Virus record (IMG/VR): IMGVR_UViG_3300028025_000091
Span: 62,001-126,000 of that record
From: a virus
Direction: 5' to 3' (one strand)
Length of the DNA: 64,000 nt
Shown: one piece after another, positions 57,837 to 64,000 of the stretch
Layout: the number at the start of each line of letters is the position of its first letter
How positions within the stretch are numbered: position 1 is the first letter of the stretch
The notes under the pieces: generated by a model
The model's input: only the letters and a program-made list of their open reading frames with translations
The model's database searches: none
What the model was told of the DNA's origin: nothing
Made by a program: the position numbers and the translations under genes

Positions 57837-58081
57837 AAGAAATCCTTTATTTCTCAGCCAGCTGGTGTATGCCTTGTAAACGCTTCAAACCAGTTATGGA
57901 ACAGGTAGGACAAAGTATACCTGTACGATTTGTAAATGTAGATGAAGACCCTCAATTGTCTTCCCAATACAATATCAGAAGCGTACCTACATTGGTATTT
58001 TTAAAAGACGGACAAGAAGCAGACAAATCAATCGGAGTTTTAACGGAATCACAAGTAAAAGAAAAATGGAATCTACTTTAG
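57833..58081 (+). CDS. Thioredoxin / glutaredoxin-like
   Basis: 82 aa. MKEILYFSASWCMPCKRFKPVM holds the W-C-x-x-C active site (C12, C15), FVNVDEDPQLSSQYNIRSVPTLVFLKDGQ is the thioredoxin strand-helix with the cis-Pro (VP), and a GVLTES-type helix ends it. Shorter than a full thioredoxin (about 105 aa), so probably a compact form. Likely reduces ribonucleotide reductase or other phage proteins. Starts from a leader element; its end overlaps queE. Confidence 0.88.
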   Translation: MKEILYFSASWCMPCKRFKPVMEQVGQSIPVRFVNVDEDPQLSSQYNIRSVPTLVFLKDGQEADKSIGVLTESQVKEKWNLL

Positions 58082-58848
58082 GAAGAATAGAAGATTATAA
58101 CAAAACGTTACCTATTATAGAATTGTATCGTTGCGTTCAAAGCGAGGGATCTCGTTTTGGACGCCCAACGATTGCAGTTCGCACAACAGGTTGTACTCAC
58201 CGTTGCTACTTTGGTGAAGGGGGTTGGTGTGATTCTTGGTACACAAGCATCCACCCCGAGAAAGGAACATTCAACTTTAACGATATTATTCGTATTTATG
58301 ATGAAAACCCACATATCAAAGAAATGATGCTAACGGGTGGTTCACCTACTATGCATCCTAAATTGGTTAATGAATTAACACATTTTGCACATGAAAGAGG
58401 TATTCTCATTACTATTGAAACCGAAGGTTCTCATTTCCTCGCTACTGACTATCCTATATCTCTTATTAGTCTCAGTCCTAAGTTTAGCAATAGTGTTCCC
58501 GTTGTGGGTGTTGCCACGCCGAATGGTTCTATTACGGATGAGAAGATGGTTACCCAACATAACAAACATCGATTAAAATTAGATACAATCAAACAAACAC
58601 TGGAATACCACTCAGATTATCACTATAAACCAGTTTGGGATGGTACAGAAGAAAATCTAAATGAAATTGAAACATTCCGCTTAGCATTAGATATCCCTAA
58701 AGACAAAACCTATATCATGCCCGCTGGCGATACAAGAGAAGAATTAATTAAAATGTATCCACTTGTATTTGATATGTGTGCTGAAAAAGGATACAACATG
58801 ACAGGAAGAGATCATATTATTGCATTTGACACTAAAAGAGGAGTATAA
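58066..58848 (+). CDS. queE: 7-carboxy-7-deazaguanine synthase (QueE), radical SAM
   Basis: 260 aa. Radical SAM enzyme making 7-carboxy-7-deazaguanine. The cluster motif is TGCTHRCYFGEGGWCDS with C43, C47 and C55: CX3C followed by X7C, instead of the usual CX2C, because of a short insertion. The SEGSRFGRPTIAVR loop, MLTGGSPTMHP (SAM-binding GG region), ITIETEGSHF and SLSPKFSNSVP complete the fold. With QueD, QueC-like and DpdA-like it gives a 7-deazaguanine DNA-modification pathway. No FolE gene is in the window; the host could supply dihydroneopterin triphosphate. Confidence 0.85.
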   Translation: MESTLGRIEDYNKTLPIIELYRCVQSEGSRFGRPTIAVRTTGCTHRCYFGEGGWCDSWYTSIHPEKGTFNFNDIIRIYDENPHIKEMMLTGGSPTMHPKLVNELTHFAHERGILITIETEGSHFLATDYPISLISLSPKFSNSVPVVGVATPNGSITDEKMVTQHNKHRLKLDTIKQTLEYHSDYHYKPVWDGTEENLNEIETFRLALDIPKDKTYIMPAGDTREELIKMYPLVFDMCAEKGYNMTGRDHIIAFDTKRGV

Positions 58849-59045
58849 TGAAAAGAGAAACACCAATGAAAAGACCAAAACGTAAAGAAAAACACCTCCA
58901 TATGGTTACTTGGGATGGTACACGTTATGAATCAATTAACATGCCTGATTATTTAGCAGATGACTATGTTAGAGAGTTTGATTTAGTACATACCCCAAAA
59001 ACTATTGAATTAAAGGAATGGATTAATAAAAAAACCAGGAAGTAG
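58848..59045 (+). CDS. Small basic protein, unknown
   Basis: 65 aa, ATG overlapping the queE stop by 1 nt. A basic N-terminus (MKRETPMKRPKRKEKHLHMVTWD) is followed by a Tyr/Asp-rich middle and an acidic/basic helix (TIELKEWINKKTRK). No family. Ends the 7-deazaguanine block. Confidence 0.52.
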   Translation: MKRETPMKRPKRKEKHLHMVTWDGTRYESINMPDYLADDYVREFDLVHTPKTIELKEWINKKTRK

Positions 59046-59067
59046 ATAATTATCCGTTAGGTATCTG

Positions 59068-59081
59068 ATATGTATAATAAA
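59068..59081 (+). promoter_or_regulatory. Candidate late promoter variant (ATATGTATAATAAA)
   Basis: The full G-variant, 5 nt before ATG 59087. Matches the element before both homing endonucleases. It restarts the virion genes after the modification block. Confidence 0.48.
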
Positions 59082-59086
59082 AACAG

Positions 59087-60058
59087 ATGCCTACATATCC
59101 TTTTTTAACCCGAGCGTATGGACCTAATGCAAAAGGATCTACACTAACATGGGAAGATTTAGATAATAGTTTATTATTCCTCTCAGAATCTATCAATGAA
59201 CTTAATTTTGAACCATTATCAGGTTCAAATTATCTTTTTGTAGAAGCAAATAGTACACCAACTCAAAATGGTTTATCACTATCTGCTTCTTACGCTCAAG
59301 CAAAAGCTAGTTCCCCATCAGCTACAAATAGAATTTCTATTTTAGTTAGTCCTGGTGAATATACTTTTGCCTCTACTTTTACTTTAAATACTCAATATAT
59401 TGATGTAGTATCTCTTACAGGTGAATGTGATGTATTAGTAACTGGTAGTGGTACTATTCAAATCGGTGCAAACGATGTTTATGTAAGAGGTATTGATGTT
59501 GATGTTAAAAACTTTACTATAACAGCAAGTTTACCTTTACTTAAAGTAAAAAATTGTAAAGGTGGAGATTTCAGTTTTGGAGGCTATCCAGACCCAACAA
59601 CAGGAGGTACTCCTTCTCCTGGATACACTGTTGTAGGAACATTTATAGACTGTGAAGGTGGGAATATTAGCTTTGCCGGTAATGGATCAGCATATGGTAC
59701 TTTTATAAATTGTACTGCAGGTAGTGGTTCATTTGGTAATTATTGTGATGGTACATTTATAGATTGTATTGCTGGTGATTCTAGTTTCGCTACTCTTGGA
59801 GATATTGAAGGAGGAACTTTAGAAAATTGTGTTGGTGGGGCAGATAGTTTTGCCTCTGTTGGAAATATATCTGAATCTATTCTTAGAAACTGTACAGGTG
59901 GACAAAATAGTTTTGCTTTCAACACCAATATTTCCGGAATATTACAAGATTGCAGATTAACAAATGGAAGTTTTTCCTCAACTGGTACAAATATTGCCCC
60001 TGGAGGTCAATTAATTACATGCATTAACTCAGATAACACTCCTATAACATACCCATAA
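59087..60058 (+). CDS. Tail-fibre-like protein with parallel beta-helix
   Basis: 323 aa. The N-terminal ~45 residues (MPTYPFLTRAYGPNAKGSTL, then TWEDLDNSLLFLSESI) look like a virion attachment domain. Residues about 75-310 are short beta-helix rungs rich in G-x-F-x-(N/D)C and IDCxxG (TFIDCEGGNISFAG, GTFINCTAGSGSFG, GTFIDCIAGDSSFA, GTLENCVGGADSFA), about seven rungs with an N-C/D-C stack. No signal peptide. A parallel beta-helix fibre or tip that could carry enzymatic or binding activity. Confidence 0.7.
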   Translation: MPTYPFLTRAYGPNAKGSTLTWEDLDNSLLFLSESINELNFEPLSGSNYLFVEANSTPTQNGLSLSASYAQAKASSPSATNRISILVSPGEYTFASTFTLNTQYIDVVSLTGECDVLVTGSGTIQIGANDVYVRGIDVDVKNFTITASLPLLKVKNCKGGDFSFGGYPDPTTGGTPSPGYTVVGTFIDCEGGNISFAGNGSAYGTFINCTAGSGSFGNYCDGTFIDCIAGDSSFATLGDIEGGTLENCVGGADSFASVGNISESILRNCTGGQNSFAFNTNISGILQDCRLTNGSFSSTGTNIAPGGQLITCINSDNTPITYP

Positions 60059-60071
60059 TTTAAATAAGAAT

Positions 60072-63000
60072 ATGACAACTTATTCATTTATACAATACGA
60101 TGTTTTAAACAATTTGATGTCCTTTAAAGGAACACCAACCCCAGGTTTAAAGACACTTATTAAAAACAATAATTCTAATATTTCTTCTATTAGAGATATT
60201 TTACAAAATGACCAATATGCAGGCGATACTGTAGTCCCAACAGCAGCATCTTCAGCAATAATTAGTTTTTTAGGGGCTACTCCTGAAATTAATTTAGCTA
60301 ATTCAAAAACAATTATTTTAACTATTGAAATCATTGATGATACATCAATAGGAAATACAGTTATAGTTTCTAAAAACTTAGACGGAACTAAAACAGTTGT
60401 TACTAAAGGAGGATTATCATTAGCTATTGAAAACATCAAACCATCTAAAAAATGGGATACGATGGGCAAATGTGATAACTGTCTTAAATTTGCATTTAGT
60501 TCATCAAACGCATATAATTTTACAGGAAATTTAGGAGGTGCATGGAACGGTACATTTAAAAATGGACAAAAAGTTTATGAATTTTATATACCAAACTATT
60601 CATCTCCTGTAGGATTTGGATCTACTGAATTATATAGAATATATTGGAAACCTAACATCACATATTCGGGTATTAATTACAATGGTACTCCATTTACTAT
60701 TACTAATAAACATAAGTGGATAGCTACTCCTGCATCTACAATGGATGTACTTAATGATAATACATTTTTCCACGTTTTAGATAATTTTGATGCTCCTTGT
60801 CCGTATGCTTTAGCTCCTTCATGGTATAATTTCTTTGGAAAGGAAGGATTTTTCCTATTAAATTCTGTTCCACAAACAACTCAAACAAAACCTTGCCCTA
60901 ATTTTATCCCAACCCCAGGAACAGTAAATTGGGGATACAATTGTGGAACAAATGGTTGTGTATCCTCCCCTTCAGGATCAATAGGTGAATTTGCTACTCT
61001 AGCGGCATGTCAAGTAAGTTGTAGTTTACCTACTCCTCCAGCAAGTAGCAGCAATGGATATAACTGTATTGATGGAGATTGTGTTGAAAGTCAAATTTCA
61101 GGAACATTTCAATATACTACTTTAGCTCAATGTGAAGCAAGTTGTAGTGCTCCTTCCCCTGTAACAAGTAGCTGGTATGCTTGTACTCAAAATGGATGTG
61201 TTCAAGTACCATCTGGTTCAGCAGGAGCATTCGTAACTCAAGCAGAATGTGAATCTATTTGTAATATCCCAGTAGGTGGAACTCCAACAACATGTAGTTG
61301 TGATCCTGATTTAAGTCCTGTTATAAACCCAAGTTTTTTCTTAGGATCAACAGGATGGACATTTTCACCATCTGCTTTCACCCCAGGAATTGGTAGTTGG
61401 GATTTTTCACAAGGATATGCTCAAGCTGAGACTGGTGTTACTATGAGTGCACAAAATACTTCAAGTGTATCTTTAACTCAAGCTAACTTGTTTACACTTT
61501 CATGTTCATATGACGTATGTTTCCAAGCATGGACTGGAAATCCTACAAATAATGCCTTAATTACTATTGATACAGGAAATTATACTACTAATTTACCTCA
61601 AGGAACTAGTCCTTTAACAACTGTACCAACAGCATATTCATTTACTATAAACAATATTGAAACTAATGATCTAACTTTATTCTTTGGATTAGATATTACT
61701 GGCTCAAGTGCAAGAATAAATGTAGATAATGTTTGTGTAACTTTAATTGGATGTCCTCCACCTCCACCACCACCATCTGAAGGTACAGGATCAGTAATTC
61801 CACCTGAAGATTGTTACATTACTGGATCTATATATTCTTATGTATCTGCTTCTTATGATTGTTTATGCCCTGAAGGATATGTATCTGATGGAAGTGGAAG
61901 TTGTATTAATAATACCCCAACAATTGTACTTGCTAATTCAGGTCTTTATACTCCATCAAGTATATCCCAATCAAATATAGGTTGGCCTCAAGGTAATGGT
62001 AATATAATACCTGGTTTTTCAATTAACCAACCAAGTACATTATATGCAATTGACCCAACTAATGTTGCAGGATATATCCCGGCAATGGTTGGTATGGCTC
62101 AACCTATATTATTTTACAGTTGGAGTTTTAATGGTGCTGGTTACTCATCAACAAATAACACATCTTCATTTTCTGGAAGTTCTTTAGTGTATAATACTCA
62201 ATATACTTTTGATATATTAAAAAATAATTTCTGGTACCAACCAGATTTAGGTCAAAACTGGACTGCAAGATGGGTTGCTCAACTAGCAAGACAAACAACA
62301 ATTGGAACACCAAGTAATGGGTTTCCTTCAAATGATAGATGGACAGGAATGGGTACTACTATAAGTGCATCCTCCGCAAAGACATATTATATCGGGATTA
62401 TAGGTCAAGGAGCCATGAAAATTAAATTGGATGGTAACACAATACTTTGCACATCCCCTTCAGTAACAAATACTCCTTTATACAACCAAGCTACTTATCC
62501 AGCATATGCCCAAAACGGCTATGCAAGATACCCAAATTATCCTTATGGTCTTTATAATTGGGGGGTATTACCATCACCACTATTTGGTTTTAATAATACT
62601 CTTACTAGTTCGATCTCAAGTTCTTATTTTGACTTTTATTTTCAAAATGCTGGTCCTGAATATGCTTTTGTTGATCCACCAAACACATTTGCAGGAAATG
62701 GTAAATTCCTTTCAGCATATAATTTATACCTTTACCCAGTAACTATGTCTGCGGGATGTCATCAAATTAATATTGAAGCTAATCCTGATAATTTTAAATA
62801 TTGTATATCTTATCAAGGTTTCTTAGGTGGAATTATTTTAGATAATACAGCAGAACAATTAGTTAGTGCTAGTAATTATAACGATTTAAATATTGTTTGG
62901 GATTCAACATATTTAGACCCAATTACTTCTTCATTTCTAGGATATAGTAATAATAATGCAATTACTGAAAGTTATTACCTTTACACATATGATGTAACCA

Positions 63001-64000
63001 CAATCCCTCCAACATCATCATATATTTCCTGGTGCCCTTCAGGATCAACTGCTATTAGTGGAAGTCCATGTAATGGATGTTTAAAATCTGGAAGTATAAA
63101 TAGTACAATAGCATGTGGTAATTGTTTAGAATGTACTCATGGTTTATTATATAACGGATATGTAGTAGATAAAGGTAGTGCTCCTCTACAAGGACGTGGT
63201 CCTGGTGGAATTGTCAATACTGGATCAGCTAATGCTACCACTTGGGTTATACCAACCGAATCAGATTGGAATAACTTAGTAACTTTCTTAAACAATAATA
63301 CAGCACCTGTTGATGTAACTATAACAGGTAGTTTAGGAACAATTGCTGGTGGTAAATTAAAAGATTACACTAGAGATTTAGAAGCTACTTGTTGGGAAAA
63401 TCCAAATATTGGAGCCCAAACAAATACAGGTTCAAGTGGATGGACAGGAACAGCAGGTGGAAGACGTAAAGACGACGGTACATTTGAAGGTCTTGGATTT
63501 GAAGGATTATGGTGGAGTGCTAACTCGTTATCAACCCCACCAATTCAAAATGGAGCATTAATGGCCGCTCGCCGTTTAGAACACTATTCAGCTGATGTTT
63601 ATAGAGATATTTTCCCTAAAAGCTATGGTTGTTCAATCCGTTTAGTTAGACCTGCTACAACCGGTGAAACAAATGGAATGTTTATCCCGGATGCATATGT
63701 TGGTAAAAACGGAACCATGTATGATGGTATTGTAATTAATGATCAAGTTTGGATTGATAAAAACTTATCTGAAACATTATATAATAATGGTACTGCGATT
63801 ACAATTACTACCCCAAATGGTCTTTGGAGTTCAACCCCAGCAGTAGCAACAGCAACATCATGTTATTACGATAATAATGCTACTAATGCTAACATTTTAA
63901 ATGGAAATATAAACCCTGTAACTCAAGAATGTTATATCTTCCCAACATATTACATATATGAAAAATGTGATGGGTCTGAATTTTTAGTACAACCTGTTTC
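60072..64000 (+). CDS. Very large virion protein with Cys-rich repeats and Fib_succ_major-like domains, 3' end outside the window
   Basis: Open from ATG 60072 (after TAAATAAGAAT) to the right edge without a stop: at least 1,309 codons. N-terminal ~250 residues: a beta-rich domain with PSKKWDTMGKCDNCLKF. About residues 275-410: three Cys-rich repeats of ~40 aa (YNC-x-x-x-GCV-x-(S/P)SGS-x-G-x-F-x-T-x-A-x-C-x-x-x-C). A Pro-rich stretch (CPPPPPPPS) and an EGF-like CLCPEGYVSDGSGSC unit come next. The last ~280 residues match the Fibrobacter succinogenes major domain (PF09603): WVIPTESDWNNLVTFL, FEGLWWSANSLS, CSIRLVRPA, then a second copy starting QVWIDKNLSETLYNNG. No signal peptide. Probably a tail fibre or tip adhesin. 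Confidence 0.75.
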   Translation, partial: MTTYSFIQYDVLNNLMSFKGTPTPGLKTLIKNNNSNISSIRDILQNDQYAGDTVVPTAASSAIISFLGATPEINLANSKTIILTIEIIDDTSIGNTVIVSKNLDGTKTVVTKGGLSLAIENIKPSKKWDTMGKCDNCLKFAFSSSNAYNFTGNLGGAWNGTFKNGQKVYEFYIPNYSSPVGFGSTELYRIYWKPNITYSGINYNGTPFTITNKHKWIATPASTMDVLNDNTFFHVLDNFDAPCPYALAPSWYNFFGKEGFFLLNSVPQTTQTKPCPNFIPTPGTVNWGYNCGTNGCVSSPSGSIGEFATLAACQVSCSLPTPPASSSNGYNCIDGDCVESQISGTFQYTTLAQCEASCSAPSPVTSSWYACTQNGCVQVPSGSAGAFVTQAECESICNIPVGGTPTTCSCDPDLSPVINPSFFLGSTGWTFSPSAFTPGIGSWDFSQGYAQAETGVTMSAQNTSSVSLTQANLFTLSCSYDVCFQAWTGNPTNNALITIDTGNYTTNLPQGTSPLTTVPTAYSFTINNIETNDLTLFFGLDITGSSARINVDNVCVTLIGCPPPPPPPSEGTGSVIPPEDCYITGSIYSYVSASYDCLCPEGYVSDGSGSCINNTPTIVLANSGLYTPSSISQSNIGWPQGNGNIIPGFSINQPSTLYAIDPTNVAGYIPAMVGMAQPILFYSWSFNGAGYSSTNNTSSFSGSSLVYNTQYTFDILKNNFWYQPDLGQNWTARWVAQLARQTTIGTPSNGFPSNDRWTGMGTTISASSAKTYYIGIIGQGAMKIKLDGNTILCTSPSVTNTPLYNQATYPAYAQNGYARYPNYPYGLYNWGVLPSPLFGFNNTLTSSISSSYFDFYFQNAGPEYAFVDPPNTFAGNGKFLSAYNLYLYPVTMSAGCHQINIEANPDNFKYCISYQGFLGGIILDNTAEQLVSASNYNDLNIVWDSTYLDPITSSFLGYSNNNAITESYYLYTYDVTTIPPTSSYISWCPSGSTAISGSPCNGCLKSGSINSTIACGNCLECTHGLLYNGYVVDKGSAPLQGRGPGGIVNTGSANATTWVIPTESDWNNLVTFLNNNTAPVDVTITGSLGTIAGGKLKDYTRDLEATCWENPNIGAQTNTGSSGWTGTAGGRRKDDGTFEGLGFEGLWWSANSLSTPPIQNGALMAARRLEHYSADVYRDIFPKSYGCSIRLVRPATTGETNGMFIPDAYVGKNGTMYDGIVINDQVWIDKNLSETLYNNGTAITITTPNGLWSSTPAVATATSCYYDNNATNANILNGNINPVTQECYIFPTYYIYEKCDGSEFLVQPV

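Noticed and set aside
1-64000. tRNA genes
   Set aside because: No cloverleaf-compatible GTTCRANNC T-arm with a matching acceptor stem was seen in the short intergenic gaps; every longer stretch is coding.

Overview
The window reads as one segment of the genome of a contractile-tailed (T4-like myovirus) phage. Every supported gene is on the + strand, packing is very tight (many 1-31 nt overlaps, no gap above about 100 nt), and the DNA is visibly AT-rich. The host is most probably a member of the Bacteroidetes (Flavobacteria-like). Reasons: start codons lack Shine-Dalgarno sequences and follow A-rich leaders; one encoded protein ends in a type IX secretion type B (gliding-motility/CHU_C) domain and another in a type A (Por) sorting domain; and the SSB-type tails end in DDDLPF, as host SSBs in this phylum do. 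No tRNA, CRISPR or minus-strand gene is supported.

Layout. 1-5.6 kb: neck/tail genes (end of an unknown gene, gp15-like sheath stabiliser, two tandem sheath paralogues, tail tube). 5.7-7.9 kb: a terminator and then a T9SS type B secreted protein inside the tail cluster. 7.9-21.1 kb: baseplate and tail assembly. This includes a PF12322-like protein with a probable programmed frameshift before the tape measure, baseplate/hub proteins, and three tandem spike-like paralogues with a shared N-terminal module and three different peptidoglycan-hydrolase-like C-termini. 21.1-31.6 kb: replication and nucleotide metabolism (compact family-A DNA polymerase, gp32-like SSB, UvsX, 5'-3' exonuclease, DnaB/gp41 helicase, NrdB, NrdA), with a GIY-YIG homing endonuclease and small unknown genes. 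31.6-38.0 kb: a tightly coupled cassette of exported proteins (T9SS type A cohesin/dockerin-like protein, membrane-anchored Pro-rich protein, CsgG-like lipoprotein, putative beta-barrel, C-type lectin, two small secreted proteins, one with HESLH). 38.0-39.5 kb: lysis genes (holin-like, GH19 endolysin, M15 peptidase, second small membrane protein) closed by a strong terminator. 39.6-49.6 kb: fibre/appendage genes built from ASYA-type repeats and about 21 delta-60 repeats. 49.7-59.0 kb: nucleotide and DNA-modification genes (cytidylyltransferase-like, DUF1653, thymidylate synthase, acyl-CoA thioesterase, lytic transglycosylase, TGT/DpdA-like, QueC-like, QueD, second GIY-YIG endonuclease, thioredoxin, QueE). 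59.1-64 kb: more fibre genes, including a partial gene of at least 1,309 codons that runs off the window and carries Cys-rich repeats and Fib_succ_major-like domains.

How it fits together. DpdA-like + QueD + QueE + a QueC-like protein without the usual zinc cysteines point to replacement of some guanines in phage DNA by a 7-deazaguanine, possibly not the standard preQ0 form. Two recurring sequence signals appear to organise expression. An ATAT(T/G)TATAATAAA element sits 1-25 nt before many virion, lysis and homing-endonuclease starts and is a candidate late promoter. Two start-codon contexts, AAGTT-ATG and AAACAACAAGAACA-ATG, look like translation-initiation elements. The most novel-looking parts are the exported-protein cassette, the T9SS cargo in the tail operon, the triple spike set and the altered QueC. 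All function calls come from reading sequence patterns; no database search was run.
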